The notes under the pieces were generated by a model that worked only from the letters and a program-made list of their open reading frames with translations, was not told where the DNA came from and did no database searches. Below, one piece after another: positions 34,873 to 44,446 of a DNA stretch of 64,000 nt. This DNA comes from Paenirhizobium cremeum (GTDB lineage Bacteria; Pseudomonadota; Alphaproteobacteria; Rhizobiales; Rhizobiaceae): assembly GCF_022884085.1 (NCBI RefSeq), contig NZ_JAGGCS010000004.1, positions 176,599 through 240,598 of the forward strand, in the 5' to 3' direction. The position numbers and the translations under genes are program-made. The first letter of the stretch is position 1. The number at the start of each line of letters is the position of its first letter.

Positions 34873-37800
34873 TTACTTCGTCTTTGCGAGCTTGAAGCCC
34901 TTTTCCGGATCGGCAACCTTCTTGCCGTTGATCGTCACGGCATAAGCCGCATCGCCTCTGCGCTCGACCACGATTGCGTAAGCCGTTTCGTCGATCGTTA
35001 CCGTCGCTTCGAAGGTCTTCCATTCCGGCGGCAGGACCGGACGGACGAACAGAAGATTGCCCTTGCGGCTGATGCCGAGCAGCCCTTCGACAGCGAAGCG
35101 GTAGAGCCAGCCGGCCGAGCCGGTATACCAGGTCCAGCCACCGCGGCCGAGATAGGCCTCCCCGCCATAGACATCGGCTGCGACGACATAGGGCTCGACG
35201 CGGTAGCGCTCGGCGGCCTCCGCATCCCGGGCGTGATTGACCGGGTTGAGGATTTCGAAGCAGCGCCAGGCGTCTGACGCCCGGCCGGCCCTGGCGAGCG
35301 CCAGACCGAGCCAGATCGCGGCATGGGTATACTGGCCACCGTTTTCGCGCACACCCGGCGGATAGGCCTTGATGTAGCCGGGATCGAGCGGCGACTTGGC
35401 AAAGGGCGGCGTGAACAGGCGAACGATGCCCGCCTCTTCATCGACCAGTTCGGAAACGGCCGCGTCGAGCGCCTTGACAGTACGCTCAGGCTTGCCCTGA
35501 CCGGAAAGCACGCTCCAGGACTGTGCAATCGAGTCGATCCGGCACTCCTGCGAGTCCTTCGAACCGAGCGGCGTGCCGTCGTCGAAGTAGCCGCGACGAT
35601 AGTAGTCGCCATCCCAGCCGGCAGTCTCCAGAGCTTCGGAAAGCGTTGCAAGATGGGCCGTCCAGCGAGACACGCGGTTCTTGTCTCCCCGCTCCTCGGC
35701 ATAGATGAGGAAGGATTTCAGCGTTGCCGCAAGGAACCAGCCGAGCCAGACGCTTTCGCCCTGCCCCTTGGCGCCGACGCGGTTCATGCCATCGTTCCAG
35801 TCTCCACCGAGGATCAGCGGCAGGCCGTGCGGACCGGTGCGGGCAACCGCAAGGTCGAGCGCCCGGGCTGCATGTTCGTAGAGATCCGCTTCCTGTTCCG
35901 ACACGGTCGGCTGGAAGAACGAGTCGTGCTGGTTCGCGTCAAGCAGCGGCCCCTCAAGGAAAGCGAGCTTCTCGTCGAGGAAGCTCTTGTCGCCGGTTGC
36001 CGTGATGTACTCGTCCACCGCATGGGCAAGCCACACCACGTCGTCAGAGATGTGGGTACGCACGCCAGCGCCCGTCTGGGGCAACCACCAGTGCTGGACA
36101 TCGCCTTCGAGGAACTGGCGTGCAGCCGCGTTGAGGATCTGGCGGCGGGCAAGTGCGGGCTGGTGCAGCAGGAAGGCGAGAGTATCTTGCAGCTGGTCGC
36201 GGAAGCCATAGGCACCACTGGCCTGATAGAAGCCGGCGCGGGCGAAGATGCGGCAGGCGAGCGCCTGATAGGGCAGCCAGCGGTTGACGAGGTTGTCAAA
36301 GGACTGGTCACCCGTCCTGACCTGCAGCTTGCCGGTGAAATCGCTCCAGAAGGACTTTGTTGTCGACAGGATCGACTGGAAGTCCTCCTTCCTGATGTCG
36401 CCGATCAGTGCGCGGGCGGCGTCCGCCGTTGCTGTCTCGCCGAGCAGGAAGGTCACGTCCTTTTCCGCTCCCGCCGGCACTTCGATGTCGAAGGCGATGG
36501 CCGCGCAGGGATCGCCCTCGGTATCGATGGAACCAGAGAGGCGCGACTGGCGGGCGAGCGCCTGCGGCATCCGGATCGTGCCATGGCGTCCGATGAACTC
36601 CCTCCGGCTCGCGGTGAAGCCGGTCGGCGTTTCAACGCCGGCGAGGAAAGCGATACGGCCAGGATAGTTGATGTCATACGGATTGGTGGCGAAGAGTGCG
36701 CCCGTTTCCTCGTCATGGGAGGCGAGAACGAAGGGAGCCGTCTTCTGGGCGTTGTTGCCCAGCACCCATTCCGCATAGCCGTAGACCCGGTAGGTGCGGG
36801 CTTCGCTGCCGGTGTTCTTCAGCACCAGACGTGAAAGCTTGACCGGGCGGTTCCTGTCGACCGTTTGGGTCAGTTCCAGTTCGAGACCGTCGTGATGGCT
36901 GGTGAAGACCGAATAGCCGAGGCCGTGGCGTGTCTCGAAACGGGCGCTGTCGCTGAGGTTCAGCGACTGGAACGGCACATAGGTGTTGCGGCTTTCAAGA
37001 TCGACCACATAGAAAGCCTCGCCGGGACGGTTTGTCACCGGATCGTTCGACCATGGCGTAACCTGATAGTCGCGGGAGTTCTGGCTCCAGCTGAAACCGG
37101 CACCCTCGGCGGAAACGTGGAAGCCGAATTGTTCGTTGGCGATCACGTTGATCCACGGCTGCGGCGTCGAGGTCGCGGCATCGAGACGCACGACATATTC
37201 CGTGCCGTCCTTGGCGAAGCCGCCGAAACCGTTCCACATGTCGAGGTCATCGGCCGTTGCGGGTGTCGTTGCGACCGGGGCCGAAGCCGGCGTTGCCGGC
37301 AGAAGACCGGCCCATTCGCCTTCGGATCCGTCAGGAATGCGCGGCGTGGCAAACAGCGAGACCGCGCGGTTGATCTGGTCGACGATCTTGCCGTTGCGGG
37401 CATGGAAGACGACGCGCGCGGCGGCAAGAAGGGCCTGGGAGCCGTTCTCGTCCATAAGGTCATGGCGGACCGTGAAGACGTGCTGGCGGCCTGACACATC
37501 CTGCAGGCGGTTGCGCATGTTCTCCGCAATGCGATCCAGCGCATGCTGCATGTCCTGGATGTAGGAGGTCGCACGCTCATTGACGATGGCGAGGTCGGCG
37601 GTGACGCCTCGGCGACGCAGGTATTCGAGACCGCTCAGCGCTTCGCGGGCGATGTCGATATCCATGTCGTCGTTGATGCGCAGCGCAAAGATCGGGAAGT
37701 CGCCCGAGATCGCCATCGGCCAGAGCGCCGATTGCGAACGCAGGCCGTTGCGGACCGTTTCCGGGTCTGCACGCAGATGCGGGTCGGGATAGACGAGGTA

Positions 37801-40800
37801 GCGGCCGAGATGCTGGAAGGCCGCGGCCTGTTGCGAGGTGATGCCGATGTGGCGCAGTTCCACCTGGGCGCGGGTCCAGGCGTGAATGAGTTCGTGGGCG
37901 AAGGCATCCGGGTGCCGGTAGCGCTCGATGGCCTTGTCCACCTCTTCGCGGCTCGGCGTGGCGATGGTCCAGAAGATCACGCTGACTTTCTTACCCGAGG
38001 GTACGCGCACGACGCGGCGCAGGCTGAGCACCGGATCGAGTGTGAAACCCTCTGTGCCAGAAAGCGTCGCACCCGGATCGAAGGCGGCCGCCTCCGCGAG
38101 GCTGCGGCCGCGGCCGAGGAAACGACGGCGATCCGTCTCGAATTCGGTCGGACGGCCGGGGCCGGCATTGTCGACCACCAGATGGGCGACGCAGATATCG
38201 GGATCGCTGGGGCTGCGCTTGTTGCGCTCGGCGCGGATAACGTCGCGACGGCGGCCGAACTCGGTCTTGACGAACATGCGCGAGAACAGCGGATGGGCGT
38301 TGTCGGCGTCGTCGAAGCCCAGCACCGGTTCCAGATAGGAGGTCACTTCGATGAAGCGGTCTTCCGGGCCGGTGTTGAGGATGGTCAGGCGGCGGCCTTC
38401 CGCATCGTGCTCGGTAGCGACGATGCATTCGACGCTCGTCTGGATATCGCCGACCGTCTTGAAGAATTCGGCCTTGTCGTCGCCGAAGATGACCTTGGTC
38501 TTTTCGTCTTCGGCGCGGCGCGGCGCTGCGGTCGCGGACCACCACTGGCCGCTTGCCGTGTCGCGCAGGAAGATGAAGGTGCCCCAGCGGTCTTCGGTCG
38601 GGTCGGCCTTCCAGCGGGAAACCGACTGACCGTTCCAGCGCGAATAGCCCGAGCCGGTTGCCGTCAGCATCACCGAGTAATGTCCGTTCGACAGGAATGC
38701 GACTTCACGTTCCTTGTTGGCCGGATCTGTGATGGTGCGGATTTCCGGACGCAACAGGTCGGCCTGTCCCTTGCCGGGGGTCTGGGGCTCGTACTTGGCG
38801 CTCATCACCGGGATTTCGCGCGGCGGCTTTTCCTGCAGCAGGAGTTCGGCGGCTTCGATCACCGGATCGGAGTGGAAGAGTTCGCGCAGGCGGCCGTTGA
38901 AGGCGACGTTGGCAATTGCCGCGATCGACATGCCGTGGTGGTGGGCATAGTAGTTGTAGACCACCGCGCAGGTCTTGCCATCCGGAATACGGGTGGGCGT
39001 GAAGTCGACGGCATCGTGGAAGCCGTAGGCGCCGAGCGCGCCGAGCTTTCGCAGGCGTTCCAGGTTCCTGAGGGACTCCTCCGGATAATACTGGCTGGCA
39101 AGGATCGAGGCATAGGGCGCAATGACGGCATTCTGCCCGAGGCCGCGCTTGAGGCCGAGCGTCGGTACGCCGAAGTTGGTGTACTGGTAGTTCATCTCGT
39201 GGTCGCGGGCATTGAAGGCCGCTTCCGAGATACCCCAGGGGATGTTGAGCCGGCGACCATGGTTCATCTGTTCGACGACAACCAGATTATTGGTCTGGTT
39301 CAGAATACCTCCCTGACGCTCCTGCATGACGAGCGGCGGCATCAGATATTCGAACATCGAGCCAGACCAAGAGATCAGCGCCGCACGGGCGCCGATCGGC
39401 ACCACCTGACGGCCGAGCTTGTACCAGTGTTCGGTCGGAAGGTCGCCCTTCGCCACCGCGAACAGGCTGGTCAGGCGGCATTCGGATGCGAGCAGGTCGT
39501 AGCAGGCCTCATCGAGCTCGCGGCTTTCGACGCGGTAGCCGATCGACAGCAGGCGGCGCTCCGGCCGGTAGAGGAAGCTGAAGTCCATCGAGAAGGCGAG
39601 GTCGCGGGCACGGTCTCGCAGAACGCAGAGACGCTGGCGCAGCGGGTCGATGTTCGACAGGTCGAAAGACGAGTCGGCGATATGCGCCTCGCAGACGCCG
39701 ACCAGCGATTCCGTCCAGCGGGTGACTTCGGCGCTCTGTTCCGAGCGGACCTCGTGATGCAGGTTGGCGGCGAGCTTCTGGATGTCGCGGGCGAGCACGG
39801 CGAGATTGGCGATGCGGATCGAGGCAAATTCCCGTTCGCGCTTGATCGAGGCAAGGCCGGTCTTGAAGCCGAGGATACGTTCTTCCAAGCGCCGGCGCAG
39901 CGGACGCACCGTCTTGCGGTCGTCAGGCAGTTCCTTCAGCGTCTCATAGAGGATGCCGCAGACATCGCCGATGCCGTCGAGATTGCCCTGCAGATGGGCG
40001 GAAGGAGCTTCGCCCCATTCGCGGCACGCCGATGAAATCGCGATCAGGTGGCCGGCGAGGTTACCGCTGTCGACGGCGGAGATGTAGCGCGGACCGAGCG
40101 TCTTCAGCGTATCGGTGTGATACCAGTTGAAGAGATGGCCACGGAACTTGTCCATCCGCTCCACCGTCGAAATCGTCTGTTCGAGACGCTCGATGGTCTG
40201 CTCGAAGCTCAGCCAGCCGAAGTGCCGCGCCGAAACCGTGGAAAGCAGATAGACGCCGATATTCGTCGGTGAGGTGCGGTGCGCGACGATCGGCTCCGGC
40301 TCCTCCTGGTAGTTGTCCGGCGGCAGGTAGTTGTCTCCGGCGGTCACGAAGGTCTCGTAGAAACGCCAGGTGCGGCGGGCGATCTTGCGCAGTTCGACGG
40401 TGACCTGTTCGGGAACTTCCAGGCTGTCTTCGGTTTCCGCCGACTGGCTGACATACCAGGCGACGAGCGGAGAAAAGACCCAGAGCACGACGAAGGGCAG
40501 GCCGGTCAGGTAGCCGTAGTCGCCCGACAGCGATGCGGCGAGAACCGCGAGCACGGCCAGAACCGGCGCGTGCCGCATCGAGCGGTAATAGGAAGCGATA
40601 TCACCCTGGGCGACCGACTGCACGCTTGCGGCGGTCCGCCATTCCAAAAGCAGCCTGCGACTCACCAGCATGCGGTAGAGCGACCGGATGATGGCGTCGG
40701 CCATCATGTAGGCGGTATCGGCGATGAAGACGATACGCAGCGCGACCTGGGCGTTGACCGAGCGGACTTCGGACCACAGGGTCTGGAAGTGCGCAGCCGG

Positions 40801-43365
40801 CACGATGTCGGTCTGGCGCGGGATGAGGCCGGAAAGCAGCGAAATGGTGGGAGCGACGAAAAGGCTGAAGATCAGCACCAGCTGCCAGACCATGGCACCC
40901 ATCGGCCCCATGGTGGCCCAACCGAGCACGGAGGCGATGAACCAGGCGATCGGGGTTAGCGAGCGGCGCAGGTTGTCGACCATCTTCCAGCGGCCGAGCG
41001 CCGTGATGCCGCGGGCAGGATCGAGGATATAAGGCAGAAGCTGCCAGTCGCCACGACCCCAGCGATGCTGACGTGAGATTTCCACCTCGTATCGGGTCGG
41101 AAAATCCTCCACCAGCTCCACATCGGTCACCAGCGCGCAACGGGCGAAGGAGCCTTCCAGCAGGTCGTGGCTGAGAACGGTGTTTTCGTCGATACGTCCC
41201 TTGATCGATGTCTCGAAGGCATCGACGTCGTAGAGGCCCTTTCCGGTAAAGGTGCCTTCGCCGGTGATGTCCTGATAGACGTCCGAAACGGTGAAGACGT
41301 AGGGATCGAGGCCGCGGTTGATCGAGAAGATTCGCTGGAAGACCGAGGCGTCCTCACCGGTGGTGAGCGAAGGCGTTACGCGCGGCTGAAGGAGGCCGTA
41401 GCCGCTGACGACCCGACCGCTCTTCGGATCGTGGACCGGGCGGTTGATCGGATGATGCAGCTTGCCGACCAGCTTGGTGACGGCGTCGCGCATCAGGCGC
41501 GTATCGGCATCGAGCGTCATCACGTATTTCACGTCTTCGGGCACCATGTTGGCGCCCGGCAGATAGGATGTGTCGCGATCGCCGCGCAGAAGCAGGTTCA
41601 TCTCGTGCAGCTTGCCGCGCTTGCGTTCCCAGCCCATCCAGCAGCCTTCAGCCGGATTGTAGAGCCGGCGGCGATGCAGCAGATAAAACAGCGTCCTTCC
41701 CACATGGGCATAGCGGGCGTTCAACTCTGCCACTTCCTGCTTGGCATATTCGAGGACCTCTAGGTCTGCAGGGCTTTCCTCCACGGGACTGTCCCGCCAG
41801 TCGCTCAGCAGTGCGAAATAGATCTCGCCATGCGGATTGGTGAGGTAATGGACCTCGAGATTGCGGATGAGTTCGTCGACATCGTCGCGCTTGGCAATCA
41901 GGCAGGGCACCGCGACAAGAGTACGCGCATCGGCTGGAATTCCAGCCTTGAACTCGTAGCCGGTAAGCCGCGATGGCTTGACCATCAGGGTCACAAGCGT
42001 GTTGAACAGGCCGGTAGCGCCCTCGGAGGCCGGAAGCGAGAACATCGCCAGCAGGATTAGGATGAGCGGCGTGGACAGGCCCGCCTGAGCGAGGAAATAG
42101 CCGACAAGGGCCAGCGCTGCGATCGTCAGGCCGACGACGGGCACGGCAATGGCAAGCCAGTTCAGCCGCTTGATGCCGTCGGCGAGACGGCGCCACAGCG
42201 GCACGCGATAGTCGATCGCCTGTTCGAGCAATGGACGCCGGGTGCCGACGAGATAGCTGCCGACATCGGGAGCGGCGCCGGCTTCGCCCGAGCGCGTAGC
42301 GGCAAGCGCGAGATCGATCGCCACCTGGGCGATTTCGATTTCCGACTTTTCGGAACGGCGGGCAAGCTTTTCGATGGTGTTGCGATAGGCGTTGCGCGAA
42401 CCGAAGTCGAGCTGACGGTAGTCTGTGTGCTGGCTGAGAACCTTGTCGACCAGACAGACGTCTTCCACCCAGACCGACCATTCCTTGTCGTCGATCTCCC
42501 GCAGTCCCTTGACGATATTGCCGGTGGTCACGTTACCGGAGGACAGGCGGTTCTGCTCGGCGGTCATCGCCTCTTCGGCGCTGCGACCCGCCTGTTCCAG
42601 TCGCTGCTCCTGCCAGCTGACGGCAAAGCTCGTGTCCTGGGAACCGTTGCGCAGACGGTAGAGGAACTGCGTGGCGAAGGTATTGTCTTCTGCCAGCTGC
42701 TCGATCTGCTTCAGGATGTCCGCCGAGGCGTCGGCGTCGTTGATGCGAATGATCTCGTCGGCGACCTCGTTGGCCTTGCGGCGCATGCGCCGCGAGCGGT
42801 CGACGCGGGTGGAGATACGCCGCAGGTTTTCGATCAGCACGAAACGAACGATGGAGGGCAGCGCCCAGAGTTCGCCGATTTCCAGCACCTGATGCTTCTG
42901 GAAGCCTTCGACGAGCGCCGTCATGCTTTCCATCGACACGGTCGAATGGGTATGGGCGACATAGAGCCAGGCCAGCGCCATGGTGCGCGGGATCTCGCGG
43001 TTGCCGATTTTCATCGTCGGAAGCTGGCGGTAGAAACGCCGCGGGAAGTCACGCCGGACTTCCTGGATCGCCTCCTCGATGATGTAGTGATTGTCGAGCA
43101 GCCATTCGGCAGCAGGCGTGATGGTTGCGCCGGCCTCGACATCCGCCGCCGTCGCGCGATAGACGCGCAGGATTTCCCGTTCGTTTTCCTTGTGCCGGGC
43201 AAAGAAATCGAAATCGATCAGGCCCGGTAACTCGCTTGCGCCATCCCGCGCGAGCGCTTCGGCGCTTTCACGCAGCTCGTCGATCGTGAAATAGGCGGCC
43301 CGGATCGAGTCATTGTGATCGATCTGTCTGGATTCAAAGTCGCGCGACGGAACATGCGGAGTCAT
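34873..43365 (-). CDS. ndvB: Cyclic beta-1,2-glucan synthase NdvB/ChvB
   Basis: A very large inner-membrane enzyme of 2830 residues from the ATG at 43365. It primes, elongates and cyclises beta-1,2-glucan. The glycosyltransferase (GT84) region lies about residues 450-880: DADTR, then an ED pair and the QHRWGRGDW (Q-x3-RW) motif, flanked by membrane helices. Large middle domains follow, and the C-terminal third is a GH94 glycoside phosphorylase with GGDWNDGMNRVG, which sets chain length. An upstream TTG at 43476 is possible; the chosen start gives the length known for rhizobial NdvB. Confidence 0.96.
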   Translation of the reverse strand: MTPHVPSRDFESRQIDHNDSIRAAYFTIDELRESAEALARDGASELPGLIDFDFFARHKENEREILRVYRATAADVEAGATITPAAEWLLDNHYIIEEAIQEVRRDFPRRFYRQLPTMKIGNREIPRTMALAWLYVAHTHSTVSMESMTALVEGFQKHQVLEIGELWALPSIVRFVLIENLRRISTRVDRSRRMRRKANEVADEIIRINDADASADILKQIEQLAEDNTFATQFLYRLRNGSQDTSFAVSWQEQRLEQAGRSAEEAMTAEQNRLSSGNVTTGNIVKGLREIDDKEWSVWVEDVCLVDKVLSQHTDYRQLDFGSRNAYRNTIEKLARRSEKSEIEIAQVAIDLALAATRSGEAGAAPDVGSYLVGTRRPLLEQAIDYRVPLWRRLADGIKRLNWLAIAVPVVGLTIAALALVGYFLAQAGLSTPLILILLAMFSLPASEGATGLFNTLVTLMVKPSRLTGYEFKAGIPADARTLVAVPCLIAKRDDVDELIRNLEVHYLTNPHGEIYFALLSDWRDSPVEESPADLEVLEYAKQEVAELNARYAHVGRTLFYLLHRRRLYNPAEGCWMGWERKRGKLHEMNLLLRGDRDTSYLPGANMVPEDVKYVMTLDADTRLMRDAVTKLVGKLHHPINRPVHDPKSGRVVSGYGLLQPRVTPSLTTGEDASVFQRIFSINRGLDPYVFTVSDVYQDITGEGTFTGKGLYDVDAFETSIKGRIDENTVLSHDLLEGSFARCALVTDVELVEDFPTRYEVEISRQHRWGRGDWQLLPYILDPARGITALGRWKMVDNLRRSLTPIAWFIASVLGWATMGPMGAMVWQLVLIFSLFVAPTISLLSGLIPRQTDIVPAAHFQTLWSEVRSVNAQVALRIVFIADTAYMMADAIIRSLYRMLVSRRLLLEWRTAASVQSVAQGDIASYYRSMRHAPVLAVLAVLAASLSGDYGYLTGLPFVVLWVFSPLVAWYVSQSAETEDSLEVPEQVTVELRKIARRTWRFYETFVTAGDNYLPPDNYQEEPEPIVAHRTSPTNIGVYLLSTVSARHFGWLSFEQTIERLEQTISTVERMDKFRGHLFNWYHTDTLKTLGPRYISAVDSGNLAGHLIAISSACREWGEAPSAHLQGNLDGIGDVCGILYETLKELPDDRKTVRPLRRRLEERILGFKTGLASIKREREFASIRIANLAVLARDIQKLAANLHHEVRSEQSAEVTRWTESLVGVCEAHIADSSFDLSNIDPLRQRLCVLRDRARDLAFSMDFSFLYRPERRLLSIGYRVESRELDEACYDLLASECRLTSLFAVAKGDLPTEHWYKLGRQVVPIGARAALISWSGSMFEYLMPPLVMQERQGGILNQTNNLVVVEQMNHGRRLNIPWGISEAAFNARDHEMNYQYTNFGVPTLGLKRGLGQNAVIAPYASILASQYYPEESLRNLERLRKLGALGAYGFHDAVDFTPTRIPDGKTCAVVYNYYAHHHGMSIAAIANVAFNGRLRELFHSDPVIEAAELLLQEKPPREIPVMSAKYEPQTPGKGQADLLRPEIRTITDPANKEREVAFLSNGHYSVMLTATGSGYSRWNGQSVSRWKADPTEDRWGTFIFLRDTASGQWWSATAAPRRAEDEKTKVIFGDDKAEFFKTVGDIQTSVECIVATEHDAEGRRLTILNTGPEDRFIEVTSYLEPVLGFDDADNAHPLFSRMFVKTEFGRRRDVIRAERNKRSPSDPDICVAHLVVDNAGPGRPTEFETDRRRFLGRGRSLAEAAAFDPGATLSGTEGFTLDPVLSLRRVVRVPSGKKVSVIFWTIATPSREEVDKAIERYRHPDAFAHELIHAWTRAQVELRHIGITSQQAAAFQHLGRYLVYPDPHLRADPETVRNGLRSQSALWPMAISGDFPIFALRINDDMDIDIAREALSGLEYLRRRGVTADLAIVNERATSYIQDMQHALDRIAENMRNRLQDVSGRQHVFTVRHDLMDENGSQALLAAARVVFHARNGKIVDQINRAVSLFATPRIPDGSEGEWAGLLPATPASAPVATTPATADDLDMWNGFGGFAKDGTEYVVRLDAATSTPQPWINVIANEQFGFHVSAEGAGFSWSQNSRDYQVTPWSNDPVTNRPGEAFYVVDLESRNTYVPFQSLNLSDSARFETRHGLGYSVFTSHHDGLELELTQTVDRNRPVKLSRLVLKNTGSEARTYRVYGYAEWVLGNNAQKTAPFVLASHDEETGALFATNPYDINYPGRIAFLAGVETPTGFTASRREFIGRHGTIRMPQALARQSRLSGSIDTEGDPCAAIAFDIEVPAGAEKDVTFLLGETATADAARALIGDIRKEDFQSILSTTKSFWSDFTGKLQVRTGDQSFDNLVNRWLPYQALACRIFARAGFYQASGAYGFRDQLQDTLAFLLHQPALARRQILNAAARQFLEGDVQHWWLPQTGAGVRTHISDDVVWLAHAVDEYITATGDKSFLDEKLAFLEGPLLDANQHDSFFQPTVSEQEADLYEHAARALDLAVARTGPHGLPLILGGDWNDGMNRVGAKGQGESVWLGWFLAATLKSFLIYAEERGDKNRVSRWTAHLATLSEALETAGWDGDYYRRGYFDDGTPLGSKDSQECRIDSIAQSWSVLSGQGKPERTVKALDAAVSELVDEEAGIVRLFTPPFAKSPLDPGYIKAYPPGVRENGGQYTHAAIWLGLALARAGRASDAWRCFEILNPVNHARDAEAAERYRVEPYVVAADVYGGEAYLGRGGWTWYTGSAGWLYRFAVEGLLGISRKGNLLFVRPVLPPEWKTFEATVTIDETAYAIVVERRGDAAYAVTINGKKVADPEKGFKLAKTK

Positions 43366-43656
43366 GGGAAGACTTAATTTCTCGGGTTCTGGGTTTAGAA
43401 GGCGTTCGTCAGGGTTTGTCTCGACCACTGCCGTCCTTCGGCGCCTCGCTTTGCACAAATCCGGCCGGTCGTTCAATCATCCGAACTCAAAAAGCCGGTT
43501 TGCGCAGCGATGCCGATCAGAAAACTGGTCTAGGCGGAAATCTTTCGTGCCTTCGCTGGGAAAATTGGCTTTTTTATGCCGTATTTCAAAGCCGTAGCCA
43601 AGGGGTATTACATCGAGAGCCTTGGCCCGGCCCATGGGACGCGACGCCGGAAAGCG
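43366..43656. other. Intergenic region upstream of ndvB
   Basis: A 291-base region holding the ndvB promoter and the end of the XRE-cupin gene transcript, both minus strand. I see no convincing terminator or operator. Confidence 0.45.
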
Positions 43657-44352
43657 TCACGGATTTTCAGGACGGTCGGGATAGCAGATGATCGACAAGA
43701 AGCGGATCGGCAGGCGTACCAGCACTTCCGGCCCGTGGCGGGCATCGGCGTCGAAGAACAGGCTGTCGCCGGGAAGCATGGTGTAGAGCCTGTCGCCGTG
43801 ACGGTATTTCACCTCGCCTTCCAGCATGTAGATAAATTCCATGCCGGCATGCTGGAAAGCGGGGAAAACGTCGGAATCTGCGGTCAGGGTGATGAGATAG
43901 GGCTCCACCTGCACGCCGTTGCCGCTCGTCGGGATGTGACCGAGCAGGTTGTACTGATGGCCGGCACGGGTGCCGCGGCGCTCGATCTCCACGCCTTCGC
44001 CCGCCTTGACGAAGACGGCATTGCGCGGCTCCTCGAAACGGCGGAAGAAGGTGGTGACCGGCACTCCGAGCGCCCGCGCCAGCGATTGCAGCGTGGTGAG
44101 CGAGGGCGAGGTATTGCCGTTTTCGATCTTCGACAGCATGCCGAGCGATATGCCGGTCGCGGCGGCCAGGTCGGAGCCGGTGATACCGAGCTTCTTGCGG
44201 AAGGCCCTGACCTCGTGACCGATCGCGATTTCCAGATTGTTTTCCTTGGGATCGCGCACGGCATGCGGGTCCTGCCGCAGCGGCGCCCGCAAAGGCTCGT
44301 TATCCGCCTCGGTCTTGTGCTGTCTCTTCCGTTCCGGTGTTCTGTCGGTCAT
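43657..44352 (-). CDS. XRE-family regulator with cupin sensor domain
   Basis: A 231-residue regulator. The XRE helix-turn-helix covers about residues 45-105 (LAAATGISLGMLSKIENGN) and a C-terminal cupin covers about 155-225 (FIYMLEGEVKYR ... LPGDSLFFDA), a likely ligand pocket. Proteins of this layout (PuuR-like) often control amino-acid or polyamine catabolism. GGGGAG precedes the ATG at 44352. It lies 94 bases downstream of the ThDP enzyme on the same strand, so it may belong to the arginine-type cluster as a second regulator. Confidence 0.88.
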   Translation of the reverse strand: MTDRTPERKRQHKTEADNEPLRAPLRQDPHAVRDPKENNLEIAIGHEVRAFRKKLGITGSDLAAATGISLGMLSKIENGNTSPSLTTLQSLARALGVPVTTFFRRFEEPRNAVFVKAGEGVEIERRGTRAGHQYNLLGHIPTSGNGVQVEPYLITLTADSDVFPAFQHAGMEFIYMLEGEVKYRHGDRLYTMLPGDSLFFDADARHGPEVLVRLPIRFLSIICYPDRPENP

Positions 44353-44446
44353 CGTCTTCTCCCCACCGGCCGACTGATAGTCTCTGGGCAGGGGCCATGG
44401 CAATCAGACATTTTGCTGATCGCCGCCGATAGTCGCCATGCGGGTA

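Noticed and set aside
31178-35023. A long open frame of about 1280 codons on the minus strand opposite pyc
   Set aside because: It is antisense to a gene with full pyruvate carboxylase homology, has His/Arg/Gly-rich composition typical of mirror frames in GC-rich coding DNA, and shows no known domain.
37543-40035. A plus-strand open frame of 830 codons inside ndvB
   Set aside because: Mirror frame of the glucan synthase; no domain, and the opposite strand is clearly coding.
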